The translations under genes and the position numbers were made by a program. DNA of 64,000 bases from Desulfobotulus pelophilus (GTDB lineage: Bacteria > Desulfobacterota > Desulfobacteria > Desulfobacterales > ASO4-4). The notes under the pieces are model-generated. The model saw only the letters and a program-made list of their open reading frames with translations, made no database searches and was not told where the DNA came from. The stretch lies in contig NZ_JAPFPW010000003.1 in assembly GCF_026155325.1 (NCBI RefSeq), positions 124,001-188,000 of the forward strand. The letters are read 5' to 3'. Each line of letters begins with the position of its first letter. Position 1 is the stretch's first letter. Positions 18,645 to 29,182 of this stretch are shown piece after piece.

Positions 18645-19040
18645 GCAGATTCCCTTGTCTGGCCTTTTCAGTGAAAGTGGAAAAAAGCAGCCCACGTTAC
18701 GGCCATTGTTCAGAGAGATTCTGTGCTAATGGGTTATTATTTCAGTCCAAAGAATCCTAGGGCAGATCTGTTTTCAGGCGGGCCTGATTTACAATGCGGG
18801 GGTGGGGATCTATGGCTTTCAGTTTCTGTTTCATTTTTATCAGCAGATTGGCAGGGTTAACGGCCTGAGGGAAAAGCCTTTTTTATGGGGTGGAGGCAAT
18901 GGGAAGGGGGGATAGGGTTGTAAACAAAGCAGAAATCTTTTTGGGAGTACTGAATAATGATTCGGTGGCAGCACGGAGGGGCAAAAAGTATTCTCATATT
19001 TTCCCTCTGAGTCAGCTGGGGAACTGGGATAAATTAAAAG
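18645..19040. other. Intergenic stretch between the DUF499 pseudogene and the tRNA
   Basis: About 400 bases with no gene I can support. A 41-codon open stretch on the minus strand (18882 down to a stop at 18757) has protein-like composition and ends QARLKTDLP, but has no start codon. It may be a worn remnant or chance. Confidence 0.4.
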
Positions 19041-19080
19041 CAATAAAAAAAGGGCTCACAGCATTATGCTGTAAGCCCTT
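19041..19080 (-). terminator. Terminator of tRNA-Gln
   Basis: Two 7-bp helices separated by one mismatch (19050-19064 with 19066-19080), followed on the minus strand by TTTTTTATT. It begins 11 nt after the tRNA 3' end. Confidence 0.85.
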
Positions 19081-19090
19081 AATTTTTAAG

Positions 19091-19164
19091 TGGCAGAAGG
19101 GCAGGGATTCGAACCCCGATAGACGGAGTCAGAGTCCGTAGTCTTACCATTAGACGACCCCTCT
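19091..19164 (-). tRNA. tRNA-Gln (anticodon CUG)
   Basis: A 74-nt cloverleaf with encoded CCA. Acceptor arms AGAGGGG and CCCTTCT (one G-U pair) with discriminator G, D stem GTCT/AGAC, anticodon stem ACGGA/TCCGT with loop CTCTGAC giving anticodon CTG, and T arm with TTCGAAT loop. It reads CAG codons. It lies upstream-to-downstream after gltX on the same strand, so the synthetase and the tRNA may share a transcript. In organisms lacking GlnRS, GltX can charge tRNA-Gln with Glu for amidation; whether that applies here is unknown. Confidence 0.96.
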
Positions 19165-19247
19165 GCAAACGGGTGTTAAACTAGAAGAAAAGAGGGGTGG
19201 TGTCAAGAAAAAAATGAAAAAAGAATTAGGTGCGCCAGAACTTTTTT

Positions 19248-20654
19248 CTAGAAAGTTTCTAAAAAGGCAATGGCAGCCCTGATTCTGGGCAGACTGCGTT
19301 CTTTTCCAAGCAGGGCCAGAGTTTCACCCATGCCGGGGCTCTGTCCTTTGCCGGTAAGGGCTACCCGCAGGGGGCCTCCCACTTTGCCGAGTTTGAGATT
19401 CATTTCTTCGCAGACGCTGTGAAGCAGGGCCTCCATGGCGGTTTCCGACTCCTCTTCGCTCTCTGTGAGTTTTTCTTCTATTTTTTTCAGAACCTCCAGG
19501 CTGCCGGTCTTGAAGTTCTTTTTGATGGCCACCTCGCAATAAGTGGAGGGTGCCACAAAAAAAGGTTCTGCCTGCTGGGCCATCTCAAGGAGGGTCTTGC
19601 TTCTAGGCTGGAGCAGGGAGATAATGGCAGGAAGCCGGGTATCGTCTGGATCGTGGGGTATGGCAAGATCCGTCATCTGCTCCAGAAGGGGGGGCAACAG
19701 TTTCTCGGGTGTACTTTTTTGTATGTGTTCTCCATTAAGGGCCGTAAGCTTGTCCATATCAAATACACCGGGAGATCGGCCGATGGCTTCAAGGGTAAAG
19801 AGGTGTTTCATGTCTTCTATGGTGAAAAACTCCTGATCTCCGCTGGACCAGCCAAGGCGTACGAGATAGTTCAGCAGGGCTTCGGGAAGAAAGCCCATTT
19901 TTTTGTATTCCATGACCCCCATGGCACCATGTCGTTTGGAAAGTCGGGTCCGGTCGGGTCCAAGAACCATGGGAACATGCCCGAATTTTGGGATGTTGGC
20001 TCCAAGGGCTTCGTAAATGAGAATCTGTTTGGGGGTGTTGCTGATGTGATCGTCACCCCGGATCACGTGGGTGATGTTCATGGTAAGGTCATCAATGACA
20101 ACGGCAAAGTTATAGGTATACACACCGTCGCTGCGGCAGATGATAAAATCATCTATTTCTGTGTTGGGTATGGATATGGGGCCTTTCACCACATCGTCGA
20201 TGCGAGTGCTGCCCGTATCCGGAGTCAGCAGGCGGACGACGGCTCCTGGCTGAGGCTGCCGGTTTTTATGACGGCAGGAACCGTCGTACATGGGATTGCG
20301 GCCCTCGGCTCTGGCCTTTTCTCTCATGGCTTCCACTGTTTCAGGGGAGCAGGTGCAGTAATAGGCTTTTTCTTCCGCAACAAGACGGTCGAGAAATTTT
20401 TGGTAGATATCAAAGCGTCGGGTCTGATAGTATGGACCTTCATCCCAGTCGATACCCAGCCACTCAAGGCCCTGGAAGATGGCATCGACGGATTCCTGGG
20501 TTGACCGGAGGGTATCCGTATCCTCAATGCGCAGGATGAATTTACCCCCGGTTTTCCGGGCGTAAAGCCAGTTGAACAGGGCGGTACGGGCCCCTCCCAC
20601 ATGCAGATAGCCCGTAGGGCTTGGCGGAAAGCGTGTTATAATGGTGTCTGTCAC
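19248..20654 (-). CDS. gltX: Glutamate-tRNA ligase
   Basis: Class I synthetase attaching glutamate to tRNA-Glu, 468 residues. The catalytic HIGH-type motif is at the start (RFPPSPTGYLHVGGART, His at about residue 17) and the KMSKS-type loop is RLSKRHGAMG (about residue 245). A Cys-rich insertion, CTCSPETVEAM, is as in many bacterial GltX. The GTG at 20654 is chosen because MTDTIITRFPPSP is the usual beginning; the open frame extends to 20795 but the extra residues are not family-like. tRNA-Gln follows 84 nt downstream. Confidence 0.96.
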   Translation of the reverse strand: MTDTIITRFPPSPTGYLHVGGARTALFNWLYARKTGGKFILRIEDTDTLRSTQESVDAIFQGLEWLGIDWDEGPYYQTRRFDIYQKFLDRLVAEEKAYYCTCSPETVEAMREKARAEGRNPMYDGSCRHKNRQPQPGAVVRLLTPDTGSTRIDDVVKGPISIPNTEIDDFIICRSDGVYTYNFAVVIDDLTMNITHVIRGDDHISNTPKQILIYEALGANIPKFGHVPMVLGPDRTRLSKRHGAMGVMEYKKMGFLPEALLNYLVRLGWSSGDQEFFTIEDMKHLFTLEAIGRSPGVFDMDKLTALNGEHIQKSTPEKLLPPLLEQMTDLAIPHDPDDTRLPAIISLLQPRSKTLLEMAQQAEPFFVAPSTYCEVAIKKNFKTGSLEVLKKIEEKLTESEEESETAMEALLHSVCEEMNLKLGKVGGPLRVALTGKGQSPGMGETLALLGKERSLPRIRAAIAFLETF

Positions 20655-20876
20655 TGTAAACCTCGGTTTTTCGGTTGCGACTGGAGTTGCCTGTATGCGC
20701 CGTGAGACGCATAAAAAAAGAGGATTATCATAAGCTGTCCTCTTCGGACAAGGGGGGGAAGGGAAAAAACTTGACAGCATCCGTTGAATTCTCATAGGAA
20801 AACGGCTATCATGTCGCGGTTTTGTGGGTTGTGCAGGCTGCGTTTAGAAAAATATAAATTATTTCAGGAGATTGAT

Positions 20877-21059
20877 ATGGCTGTACCAAAGAGAAAAGTA
20901 TCCAAGTCAAGAAGAGACAAGGGCCGGACACACAAGAAAACGGCTGGTGTCAATGTGTCCGCCTGCCCTGAGTGCGGCGAAGCAAAACAATCCCATGCTG
21001 CCTGCAGAAGCTGCGGTACCTATAAAGGACGTACGGTTCTGGCAGATATGGAGGTCTGA
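20877..21059 (+). CDS. rpmF: 50S ribosomal protein L32
   Basis: A 60-residue large-subunit protein. It begins [17 protein letters not shown], typical of bacterial L32, and has a zinc-ribbon with Cys pairs in CPECGE and CRSCGTY. An AGGAG ribosome site precedes the ATG. It opens the long plus-strand run that continues with acpP and fabF. In many bacteria rpmF is followed by plsX and fab genes; here acpP comes next after a 157-nt gap. Confidence 0.97.
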   Translation: MAVPKRKVSKSRRDKGRTHKKTAGVNVSACPECGEAKQSHAACRSCGTYKGRTVLADMEV

Positions 21060-21216
21060 TCCCCAGGGGTGGATGCCCGGGTGAAAGACAGGGAAAGGAG
21101 GGGGTCCGGAGTGTTTTTCCCCATAATGGGGGATGCTTGACCCCTTTTGCTTTTTACTGAAGCTTCAGTGGGGCTCTGTTTTCCTGCCCCTTTTTGATTC
21201 CAAGAAAGGAAATATC

Positions 21217-21444
21217 ATGTCCGTTGAAGATAAGGTTCGCAAAGTCATTGCTGAAAAACTGGATGTGGATATTGATGAGGTGGTGCCAGGGGCCTCACTG
21301 GTGGAAGACCTGGGAGCCGATTCACTGGATCTTGTGGAACTGATGATGAGTATGGAAGATGTCTTTGATGTGGATATTTCCGATGAGCAGGCGGAAAAAC
21401 TCCGTACCGTCAAAGACGTGATTGAGTTTCTGGAAGCTCTGTGA
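21217..21444 (+). CDS. acpP: Acyl carrier protein
   Basis: The 75-residue carrier of fatty acyl chains. The phosphopantetheine attachment serine is in GADSLDLVELMM (about residue 36), and the protein is strongly acidic as usual. Its stop codon overlaps the fabF start (TGATG), so the two are translationally coupled. The ATG follows AAGAAAGGAAA. Confidence 0.97.
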   Translation: MSVEDKVRKVIAEKLDVDIDEVVPGASLVEDLGADSLDLVELMMSMEDVFDVDISDEQAEKLRTVKDVIEFLEAL

Positions 21445-22724
21445 TGGTAGCAGGAAGCCTCCGTACTCCTCGCAGGGTAGCTGTTACGGGAATCGGCATG
21501 GTTTCTCCTCTGGGTCTCAGTGCCGGTGAAACCTGGCAGGGCTTGACCCAGGGGCGCTCCGGTATTGGCCCGATTACACGATTTGATACGGAAGGCCAGA
21601 GCGTAACCATTGCCGGTGAAGTCAAAGGGTTTCGGGCAGAGGACTTTCTCCCCCGGAAGGAAGCCAGGCGTACGCCTTTGTTCATGGCATATGGTGTCGC
21701 TGCGGCACAGATGGCCGTGGAGGATGCGCGGATGCCCGAAGGCTGGACCGGGGATGCCCGTACAGGGGTCTATGCGGGCTGTGGCATTGGCGGGCTTGAG
21801 GTGATGGAAGAAAATTTCCGTACCCTTGTGTCCAGAGGCCCGGGCAGGGTGAGTCCTTTTCTGATTCCCCACTTCATTGGCAATATGGCTGGTGGCATGG
21901 TGGCCATGCATATGGGGCTCAGGGGGCCGAATCTCACCTTTGCGACAGCCTGTGCTGCCGGAGCCCACGCTGTGGGCGAGGCTTTCCGCCGAATCCGGGA
22001 TGGCTATGCGGATGTCATGTTGGCCGGTGGCAGCGAGGCTGTTGTCAGCCCACTTTGTCTGGCTGGGTTTGCTGCTATGAAGGCGCTTTCCACCCGCAAT
22101 GACAGCCCGGAGAGTGCCAGTCGCCCCTTTGACAGAGACAGGGACGGGTTTGTGGTGGGAGAAGGAGCCTGTTTCCTTGTGCTGGAGAATCTGGAGAAAG
22201 CCCGGGAGCGAGGGGCTCGGATTTATGCCTGCATAGATGGGTATGGTGCGGGATGCGATGCTTATCATATCACGGCTCCGGAACCCGAAGGACAGGGAAT
22301 GGCCGCCTGCATGCAGGCGGCCCTGCTGGATGGCGGCGTTTGCCCTGATCAGGTGGGGTGGGTGAACGCCCACGGCACCGGCACCCCTTTGAATGATGTT
22401 TGTGAGACAAGAGCTGTGAAGCAGGTGTTCGGAGGCCATGCGCAAAAGCTTTGCATAACGGCTCTGAAAAGCATGACAGGGCATCTCCTTGGAGCTGCCG
22501 GAGGGTTTGCAGCGGGTGTGAGTGCCCTGGCCCTTTATCATGGTATTCTGCCTCCAACGCGGAACCTTAATCATCCGGATCCGGAATGCGACCTTGATTA
22601 TATCCCGAATCAGGCCAGGAGTCAGGATGTAAAGATGGCTCTGACCAATGCCTTCGGCTTTGGTGGAACCAATGCCTCCCTGTTGATGGCAGTGGAGTCT
22701 GGCCGTGAAAGAGATATCTCATGA
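21444..22724 (+). CDS. fabF: 3-oxoacyl-ACP synthase II
   Basis: Condensing enzyme of fatty-acid elongation, 426 residues. The thiolase-fold triad is present: Cys in TACAAGAHA (about residue 169), His in NAHGTGTPLND and His in KSMTGHLLGAAG. The ATG at 21444 overlaps the acpP stop; an in-frame GTG lies one codon earlier. Its stop overlaps the rpiB start by 4 nt. plsX, fabH, fabD and fabG, often in this cluster, are missing here and must be elsewhere. Confidence 0.96.
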   Translation: MVAGSLRTPRRVAVTGIGMVSPLGLSAGETWQGLTQGRSGIGPITRFDTEGQSVTIAGEVKGFRAEDFLPRKEARRTPLFMAYGVAAAQMAVEDARMPEGWTGDARTGVYAGCGIGGLEVMEENFRTLVSRGPGRVSPFLIPHFIGNMAGGMVAMHMGLRGPNLTFATACAAGAHAVGEAFRRIRDGYADVMLAGGSEAVVSPLCLAGFAAMKALSTRNDSPESASRPFDRDRDGFVVGEGACFLVLENLEKARERGARIYACIDGYGAGCDAYHITAPEPEGQGMAACMQAALLDGGVCPDQVGWVNAHGTGTPLNDVCETRAVKQVFGGHAQKLCITALKSMTGHLLGAAGGFAAGVSALALYHGILPPTRNLNHPDPECDLDYIPNQARSQDVKMALTNAFGFGGTNASLLMAVESGRERDIS

Positions 22725-23182
22725 CAGATAAAAATGTTATTTTGCTGGCCAGTGACCATGCTGCCGTGGACCTGAAGACCGTTGTGGCAGAGCATCTGCG
22801 CTCCCGGGGAATGGCTGTCGAAGATATGGGAACCCATGGTAGGGATTCCGTGGATTACACCGAGTATGGCATCCGGGTGGCGCGGGCAATTTCTGAAGGG
22901 CGTGCAGAACGGGGTATTCTTCTCTGCGGAACGGGCATTGGTATGAGCATGGTGGCCAACCGTTTTCCCGGCGTGCGGGCAGCGCTCTGCAATGATCTTT
23001 TTTCTGCAGGCATGAGCCGCCGTCATAATGATGCCAATATTCTCGTTTTGGGGGGACGGGTCCTGGGTGATGTGCTGGCCCGTGCCATTGTGAGCGCATG
23101 GCTGGAAACACCCTTTGAGGGGGGGCGTCATCAGGTGCGGCTGGATCATTTTAACCAGGGATTCTGTGATCCCTTTAAGTGA
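22721..23182 (+). CDS. rpiB: Ribose-5-phosphate isomerase B
   Basis: Interconverts ribose 5-phosphate and ribulose 5-phosphate. The 153-residue protein has the RpiB start [13 protein letters not shown] and the active-site segment [26 protein letters not shown], including the catalytic Cys. It overlaps fabF by 4 nt and abuts glyA through a shared TGATG. The product feeds nucleotide and riboflavin synthesis, which matches its downstream neighbours. Confidence 0.95.
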   Translation: MTDKNVILLASDHAAVDLKTVVAEHLRSRGMAVEDMGTHGRDSVDYTEYGIRVARAISEGRAERGILLCGTGIGMSMVANRFPGVRAALCNDLFSAGMSRRHNDANILVLGGRVLGDVLARAIVSAWLETPFEGGRHQVRLDHFNQGFCDPFK

Positions 23183-24438
23183 TGGAGATGGGTAAGAATA
23201 TGGACATCATTCGTGCGGTGGATCCGGATATAGCTGATTCCATGGACAGGGAGCTGGCCCGTCAGCAGGGCAGTCTGGAGCTGATTGCTTCTGAAAATAT
23301 TGTGAGCCCTGCGGTTATGGCGGCTCAGGGCAGCATCATGACCAACAAGTATGCCGAAGGCTATCCTGCCAAACGGTATTACGGTGGCTGCGAGTTTGTG
23401 GATGAGGCGGAAAACCTTGCCCTTGCAAGGGCAAGGGAGCTCTTTGGTGCTGTGTACGCGAACGTGCAGCCCCATTCCGGATCCCAGGCAAATATGGCCT
23501 GCTATTTTGGTCTTCTGGAACCCGGAGATAGAATTCTGGGCATGGACCTTTCCCACGGTGGACACCTCACCCACGGATCCCCTGTGAACTTTTCCGGCAG
23601 ACTTTATGATTTCAGCCATTACGGTGTTGCCAGAGAAACGGGGCGAATTGACTATGATGCTCTGCAAAAGCAGGCAGAAGAAGTTCGCCCCCGCATGATT
23701 GTTGCCGGGGCCAGTGCCTATCCACGCATTCTGGATTTCGAGCGTTTTGCCACCATTGCCGCATCCGTGGATGCTTTTCTGATGGTGGATATGGCTCATA
23801 TTGCCGGTCTTGTGGCTGCAGGCCTCCATCCTTCTCCCATTCCCCATGCTACTGTTGTCACGAGTACCACTCATAAAACCCTGCGGGGACCTCGTGGGGG
23901 ATTGATCCTTGCGCGAGATGATAAGGCAGCCGTTTTCAACAAACAGATTTTTCCCGGTATTCAGGGTGGGCCTCTGATGCATGTGATAGCAGCCAAGGCC
24001 GTGGCTTTCAAAGAGGCTCTTGCCGATGATTTTACGGCTTATCAGGGTCGTGTGGTGGAAAATGCAGTTGCCATGGCCGGTGCATTGATGGATGAAGGGT
24101 TGAATCTGGTGTCCGGAGGAACGGATAACCATCTGATGCTGGTGGATTTGACCAACACAGGAATAACGGGCAAAGAGGCAGAGGCTGTACTGGGCCAGGC
24201 TGGTATAACGGTTAACAAAAATACCATTCCTTTTGAAACCCGGAGTCCCTTTGTCACGTCAGGTATCCGGATTGGAACAGCTGCCCTTACCACGCGTGGT
24301 ATGGGTGTCAATGAAATGAAGACGATTGCTTCATGGATAGCGGCGTGTGTGAAAAATCCGTCGGATGCCGTAAAAGCGGAGGCTGTCCGTAAAGAAGTGG
24401 CTACCCTTACGGCCCGTTTTCCTTTGTTTCAGTATTGA
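23182..24438 (+). CDS. glyA: Serine hydroxymethyltransferase
   Basis: PLP enzyme converting serine and tetrahydrofolate to glycine and 5,10-methylene-THF. At 418 residues it has [13 protein letters not shown] at the start, [11 protein letters not shown], the PLP-lysine segment [16 protein letters not shown] (about residue 230), and the C-terminal TRGMG. The ATG at 23182 overlaps the rpiB stop; an ATG two codons later is also possible. The gap to the next gene holds an inverted repeat ATCCGGG/CCCGGAT (24447-24475). Confidence 0.97.
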   Translation: MEMGKNMDIIRAVDPDIADSMDRELARQQGSLELIASENIVSPAVMAAQGSIMTNKYAEGYPAKRYYGGCEFVDEAENLALARARELFGAVYANVQPHSGSQANMACYFGLLEPGDRILGMDLSHGGHLTHGSPVNFSGRLYDFSHYGVARETGRIDYDALQKQAEEVRPRMIVAGASAYPRILDFERFATIAASVDAFLMVDMAHIAGLVAAGLHPSPIPHATVVTSTTHKTLRGPRGGLILARDDKAAVFNKQIFPGIQGGPLMHVIAAKAVAFKEALADDFTAYQGRVVENAVAMAGALMDEGLNLVSGGTDNHLMLVDLTNTGITGKEAEAVLGQAGITVNKNTIPFETRSPFVTSGIRIGTAALTTRGMGVNEMKTIASWIAACVKNPSDAVKAEAVRKEVATLTARFPLFQY

Positions 24439-24544
24439 TTGGTATGATCCGGGGCATAGGGTGTATGTCCCGGATTGGCAGGTATGTGCTCCGAGGGGGC
24501 GGGTATACTGTGGCGGCAGCTGAAATTTCATATGGGGTGGTGTG

Positions 24545-25027
24545 ATGACAGAAGACCGGCCTTCATGGGATGAGTATTTTATGGACATCACCACTCTGGT
24601 GGCCCGAAGGTCAACCTGTCTGCGCAGAGCTGTGGGGGCAATCATTGTAAAGGATAAACGTGTTTTATCTACAGGGTACAACGGGGCTCCCAGCGGTGTA
24701 CGACACTGTGGTGAAACAGGGTGTCTCCGGGAACAGAGACAGGTACCATCGGGAGAGCGTCATGAGCTTTGCAGGGGAATCCATGCCGAACAGAACGCCA
24801 TTATCCAGGCGGCAAGACACGGAGTGTCCATTCTGGGGGCTACCTTGTACTGCACCACCCGGCCCTGTTCCATCTGCGCGCGAATGCTGATTAACGCCGG
24901 CATAGAAAAAATTTATTACCTTGAAGGATACGCGGATCCCTTAAGCGAGGAAATGCTGGCAGAAGCGGGGATTCCTCTGGAGAGAATCGGAGAGAGCCGG
25001 AATTCCTTATTCAGGGAGGCATTATGA
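24545..25027 (+). CDS. Deoxycytidylate (dCMP) deaminase
   Basis: Zinc deaminase converting dCMP to dUMP for thymidylate synthesis, 160 residues. The zinc site is HAEQNAI with PCSICARML (His plus two Cys), and an extra metal-binding stretch ([10 protein letters not shown]) is typical of the ComEB/dCMP-deaminase subgroup. It overlaps nrdR by 4 nt. Its place between glyA, which makes methylene-THF, and nrdR fits deoxynucleotide metabolism. Confidence 0.93.
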   Translation: MTEDRPSWDEYFMDITTLVARRSTCLRRAVGAIIVKDKRVLSTGYNGAPSGVRHCGETGCLREQRQVPSGERHELCRGIHAEQNAIIQAARHGVSILGATLYCTTRPCSICARMLINAGIEKIYYLEGYADPLSEEMLAEAGIPLERIGESRNSLFREAL

Positions 25028-25488
25028 AGTGTCCGTTTTGTGGGGAAGGGGATAACAAGGTTATTGATTCCCGTTTGAGTAAGGACGGTGCGATGATCCG
25101 CAGGCGGCGGGAGTGCCTGAGTTGTACCCGTCGTTTCACCACATATGAGCAGGTAGAAGAAATCCCCATGATGATAGTCAAAAAGGACGGTCGCAGGGAG
25201 AAATTCAGCAAGGAAAAGCTCCGGAGTGGTATTTTGCGGGCATGCGAAAAGCGGAATGTGAGCATGCACACCATAGAAAGCTTTATTGACGAGCTGGAAC
25301 GTGATCTGCGAGAGTCGGGAGAAAAGGAAGTTTTTTCCCGTATTCTGGGGGAGAGGGTCATGCACAGGCTCCATGATCTGGATGCCATTGCCTATGTTCG
25401 TTTTGCTTCTGTTTACCGGGAATTCAAGGATGTCAATGATTTTGTGGAAGAACTGAAATCTCTTCTTGTCCGGGAAAAAGACGCATGA
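25024..25488 (+). CDS. nrdR: Transcriptional repressor NrdR
   Basis: Repressor of ribonucleotide reductase genes that senses ATP/dATP, 154 residues. The N-terminal zinc ribbon has CPFCG and [12 protein letters not shown], and the following ATP-cone domain has [18 protein letters not shown]. It overlaps its upstream and downstream neighbours by 4 nt each. Two sequences resembling NrdR boxes lie upstream of the NrdG-like gene near 5.9 kb and are candidate targets. Confidence 0.96.
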   Translation: MKCPFCGEGDNKVIDSRLSKDGAMIRRRRECLSCTRRFTTYEQVEEIPMMIVKKDGRREKFSKEKLRSGILRACEKRNVSMHTIESFIDELERDLRESGEKEVFSRILGERVMHRLHDLDAIAYVRFASVYREFKDVNDFVEELKSLLVREKDA

Positions 25489-26597
25489 TGAAGGATGTTT
25501 TTTTCATGGAAAAGGCACTGGATCTGGCGTTGAAAGGAAGCGGGCGTACCTCTCCCAATCCTTTGGTCGGTGCCGTGGTTGTCCGGGATGGTCGCATTGT
25601 GGGAGAAGGCTGGCATGCGGCTTATGGGGGGCCCCATGCTGAGGTGCATGCCCTCCGGCAAGCCGGATCGGCTGCCGCAGGGGCAACCATTTATGTGACC
25701 CTTGAGCCCTGCAACCATTTTGGGAAGACGCCACCCTGCACCCAGGCTATTCTGGACGCTGAGGTCGGGCGTGTGGTGATTGCCATGAAAGATCCCAACC
25801 CCAAAGCCGCCGGAGGCATGGACCGCCTGCGTTCAGCCGGTGTGATTGTGGATACGGGGATCTGTGAGGATCAGGCCAGAAAGCTGAATGCTCCTTTTAT
25901 CAAAAAAATGGAAACGGGTTTGCCATGGGTGGTCCTGAAGTGTGCCATGACCCTTGACGGCCGCGTGGCTACCCGAAGCGGTGACTCCAAGTGGGTAACG
26001 GGTGCAGAGTCCAGGGAATGGTGCCACAGGCATCTTAGGCAGCGGCTGGATGCCATTCTTGTGGGCAGTGCTACGGTACGGGCCGATGATCCCAGCCTGA
26101 CCTGCCGACTTCCCGAAGGGAGCGGTAGAGACCCCGTTCGCATTGTACTGGCATCGAAGCTGGATGTGGATACAAAAGCACGGGTGTTGTGTCAGAAAAG
26201 TGACTCGGCTACTTTTTTACTTTGTGCGGAAGGGCTCCCCGCATCCCGGAAGCAGCCCTTTCTTGAAATGGGGGTCCGGGTTCTGGAGACTCCTTCGGAT
26301 AAGGATGGCAGGCTTAACTTTAAAGCTATGATGCCCCTTTTAGCGGAACAGGGGATTCAGAGTCTTCTTATTGAAGGTGGCGGTCGTGTTGCGGCATCGG
26401 CGTTGAAAAGCGGTATTGTGGATAAGGCTGTCTTCTTCTATGCTCCCAAAATTCTTGGAGGGGATGGTATCCCTGTGATGGACGGGCCTGGCCCTGAGCG
26501 TATGGACCAGTGCATGTTCCTTGCTGATATGGCGGTTTTCCCCTGTGGCGGTGATATCCGTGTGGAAGGATATCCCCTGGTTCCTTCTTTGGCATGA
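25485..26597 (+). CDS. ribD: Bifunctional riboflavin biosynthesis deaminase/reductase RibD
   Basis: Carries out the pyrimidine deamination and side-chain reduction steps of riboflavin synthesis. The N-terminal deaminase domain (about 1-145) has zinc ligands in HAEVHAL and [11 protein letters not shown]. The C-terminal reductase domain has [15 protein letters not shown] and the NADPH-binding [14 protein letters not shown]. The 370-residue length is standard. It overlaps nrdR by 4 nt. No FMN riboswitch precedes the rib genes. Confidence 0.96.
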   Translation: MMKDVFFMEKALDLALKGSGRTSPNPLVGAVVVRDGRIVGEGWHAAYGGPHAEVHALRQAGSAAAGATIYVTLEPCNHFGKTPPCTQAILDAEVGRVVIAMKDPNPKAAGGMDRLRSAGVIVDTGICEDQARKLNAPFIKKMETGLPWVVLKCAMTLDGRVATRSGDSKWVTGAESREWCHRHLRQRLDAILVGSATVRADDPSLTCRLPEGSGRDPVRIVLASKLDVDTKARVLCQKSDSATFLLCAEGLPASRKQPFLEMGVRVLETPSDKDGRLNFKAMMPLLAEQGIQSLLIEGGGRVAASALKSGIVDKAVFFYAPKILGGDGIPVMDGPGPERMDQCMFLADMAVFPCGGDIRVEGYPLVPSLA

Positions 26598-26732
26598 AGT
26601 CTGGAAAAACGGGACGGGTTTATTCAAAAGACAGATTGATTTTTCTGCAGATGGTGTCCTGCCAGTATTTTGGGTATTCAAGAATTTTGGTGCTTTGTGG
26701 GTAGGCGGCAGTTGTTATTGTGAGGAGCAGGC

Positions 26733-27395
26733 ATGTTTACGGGAATCATTGAAGGGTTGGGTACTATCCGGGAACTTACGGCAGCCGGAGAGGGTCGACG
26801 TATGACCGTTGAGGCGGATTTTGACCTTGCGGGCACCCGTATTGGCGACAGTATTGCCGTCAACGGAGCCTGCCTGACAGCCGTTTCTCTTGCGGGCAGA
26901 CGCTTTACTGTGGATGTGGCTCCGGAAACCGTAGCTCGCTCACGTTTCAAGATCGCGCGGGTGGGGGAGCGTGTGAATCTGGAAAGAGCCCTGACCCTGG
27001 CCTCCCGTCTGGATGGTCATATTGTGACGGGGCATGTGGATGGAGAAGGCCGGATTCTTTCCAGGGAAACCCGCAGCAATGCCATGATCATTACTATCGG
27101 TGTCGACCCTTTTCTGGCCCGCTATCTGATTCCCAAGGGATCCGTGGCTGTGGATGGAACCAGTCTTACGGTAAACACTTGTGAGCGGGATCGTTTCACT
27201 GTTTCCATTATTCCTCATACGGCAGGACTTTCAAGCGTTGGAACGAGGGAGACGGGTGAAAGTGTCAATATAGAAACAGATATTGTTGGTAAATATATCG
27301 AACGTTTCCTCCTTATGCCCGGAAGGGCGGAGAAAGAAAAGCCGGTATCTTCCGGGATAGACCTTTCATTTCTGGCTAAAAACGGGTTTCTGTAG
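26733..27395 (+). CDS. ribE: Riboflavin synthase alpha subunit
   Basis: Catalyses dismutation of two lumazines to riboflavin. The 220-residue protein is an internal duplication of two lumazine-binding barrels: MFTGIIEGLG and VNGACLTAV in the first, GHVDGEGRI, AVDGTSLTVN and IIPHTA in the second. The ATG follows GAGGAGCAGGC. A 135-nt gap separates it from ribD, with no evident gene or riboswitch. Confidence 0.96.
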   Translation: MFTGIIEGLGTIRELTAAGEGRRMTVEADFDLAGTRIGDSIAVNGACLTAVSLAGRRFTVDVAPETVARSRFKIARVGERVNLERALTLASRLDGHIVTGHVDGEGRILSRETRSNAMIITIGVDPFLARYLIPKGSVAVDGTSLTVNTCERDRFTVSIIPHTAGLSSVGTRETGESVNIETDIVGKYIERFLLMPGRAEKEKPVSSGIDLSFLAKNGFL

Positions 27396-27461
27396 AATGG
27401 GTACCCGGAATTATTACAAGGGCTTACAGCAAGCATCAAAAGGGGAGGCAAAGATTTTTAC

Positions 27462-28679
27462 ATGCCGAAGATAAGTATTGAAGAGGCCATAGCAGATATC
27501 AGGGCCGGAAAAATGGTTATCCTTGCCGATGACGAAGACAGGGAAAATGAAGGAGATCTCACCATAGCTGCAGAGAAGGTGACGCCGGAAGTCATCAATT
27601 TTATGGCTAAATACGGAAGAGGGCTCATTTGTCTTTCCTTGACGGGAGAAAAATGTGATGCTCTGGATCTTCCCATGATGGTCGGTAACAACACCTCTCC
27701 CTTCGGAACGGGTTTTACGGTGTCCATTGAAGCCAGAGAAGGTGTGACCACAGGTATTTCTGCTGCTGATCGGGCAACAACGATTCTTGCCGCCGTGAAA
27801 GAGGGGGCAAAACCCAGGGACCTTGTCAGGCCTGGTCACATTTTTCCTTTGCGTGCCAAAGACGGCGGTGTAATTGTTCGTTCCGGGCAAACCGAGGGTT
27901 CCGTTGACCTTGCCCGCCTTGCAGGTCTGAAACCTGCGGGTGTCATCTGTGAAATTATGGATGATGATGGAACCATGGCCCGCATGCCTTCTCTGGAGCG
28001 TTTTAGTGAGGAGCATGGAATTAACATCTGCACGGTGGCAGATCTCATTGCCTATCGTCTGCGAACGGAGAGTTTTGTTAAGCGTCAGGTGGAGGCCAGA
28101 ATTCCTACCTCCTTTGCAGGAGAATTCCGTACGGTTGTGTATGAAAATGCCATCGATGATTTTCAGCATATTGCCTTTGTTAAAGGAGACATAGATCCTT
28201 CCCGACCGGTGTTGGTTCGGGTTCATTCGGAATGTCTCACAGGAGATATTTTTGGTTCCCTGCGTTGTGACTGCGGAGATCAGCTGCGTAAAGCCATGAT
28301 GATGATGGAAGAAGAAGGTTGCGGTGTGCTGCTGTATATCCGGCAGGAAGGCCGGGGCATTGGTCTTGTCAACAAGCTGAAGGCCTACAATCTTCAGGAT
28401 GAGGGGTTGGACACGGTGGAGGCCAATGTCAGGCTGGGTTTCAAGCCGGATATGCGGGACTATGGAATCGGTGCCCAGATTCTTGCGGATCTTGGAATCA
28501 GGGAGATGAAACTGATCACCAATAATCCCAAAAAAATGGTGGGTCTTGAAGGATACGGCCTCCGCATTGTGGAGCAGGTACCCATAGAGATTGAATCCAA
28601 TGATGTGAATCGCTGCTACCTTGAGTGTAAGAAACTGAAAATGGGTCATCTGCTTACTCTTGAGGATAAAGAAGCGTAA
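27462..28679 (+). CDS. ribBA: Bifunctional DHBP synthase / GTP cyclohydrolase II RibBA
   Basis: Makes both precursors of riboflavin. The N-terminal RibB domain (about 1-200) has the acidic [11 protein letters not shown] and the GHIFPLRAK segment. The C-terminal RibA domain has the zinc ligands in [17 protein letters not shown] and the GTP-binding RQEGRGIGL. Both domains look complete at 405 residues. The ATG follows GGGGAGGC. It lies in the order ribD-ribE-ribBA-ribH. Confidence 0.97.
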   Translation: MPKISIEEAIADIRAGKMVILADDEDRENEGDLTIAAEKVTPEVINFMAKYGRGLICLSLTGEKCDALDLPMMVGNNTSPFGTGFTVSIEAREGVTTGISAADRATTILAAVKEGAKPRDLVRPGHIFPLRAKDGGVIVRSGQTEGSVDLARLAGLKPAGVICEIMDDDGTMARMPSLERFSEEHGINICTVADLIAYRLRTESFVKRQVEARIPTSFAGEFRTVVYENAIDDFQHIAFVKGDIDPSRPVLVRVHSECLTGDIFGSLRCDCGDQLRKAMMMMEEEGCGVLLYIRQEGRGIGLVNKLKAYNLQDEGLDTVEANVRLGFKPDMRDYGIGAQILADLGIREMKLITNNPKKMVGLEGYGLRIVEQVPIEIESNDVNRCYLECKKLKMGHLLTLEDKEA

Positions 28680-28708
28680 GGTTTTGAATTTTCTATGAGG
28701 AGAAAAAA

Positions 28709-29182
28709 ATGCCAAGAATTCTGGAGGCCCCTTTAAGGGCCGATGGCAAACGTTTTGCCATTGTGTGCACAAGGTTCAACGATTTTATCACGGAGCGTCT
28801 TGTGGGCGGTGCTTTGGATGCGCTGGTTCGTCATGGCGCTTCGGATGATGCCATTGACATCGTAAAGGTTCCCGGAGCTTATGAGATGCCGCTCATGGCC
28901 AAGAAGGTTGCGGCAAAGGGACGATACGATGCGGTGATTTGTCTGGGGGCTGTTATTCGTGGTGCCACTCCCCATTTTGACTATGTTGCCGGGGAAGCCG
29001 CCAAGGGTATTGCTCAGGTAATGCTGGAAACGGGGGTTCCTGTTATTTTTGGCGTGCTGACAACGGACACCATAGAGCAGGCCATTGAACGGGCCGGAAC
29101 CAAAGCGGGCAACAAGGGTTTTGATGCGGCTGTGACGGCTCTTGAGATGGCAAACCTTATGGATGTGGTGGATAAAGCCTGA
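28709..29182 (+). CDS. ribH: 6,7-dimethyl-8-ribityllumazine synthase
   Basis: Penultimate riboflavin enzyme, 157 residues, normally a 60-mer capsid or smaller assembly. Substrate-binding segments are present: ARFN-type [36 protein letters not shown] with the catalytic His, and FGVLTTDT. The ATG follows GAGGAGAAA. Its stop overlaps the nusB ATG (TGATG). Confidence 0.97.
   Translation: MPRILEAPLRADGKRFAIVCTRFNDFITERLVGGALDALVRHGASDDAIDIVKVPGAYEMPLMAKKVAAKGRYDAVICLGAVIRGATPHFDYVAGEAAKGIAQVMLETGVPVIFGVLTTDTIEQAIERAGTKAGNKGFDAAVTALEMANLMDVVDKA

Noticed and set aside
24447-24475. Inverted repeat ATCCGGG/CCCGGAT after glyA as a terminator
   Set aside because: It has no T run and lies inside a co-directional gene series; left as a mention under glyA.
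26598-27461. FMN (RFN) riboswitch before the rib genes
   Set aside because: None of the gaps between nrdR, ribD, ribE and ribBA contains the conserved RFN sequence blocks.
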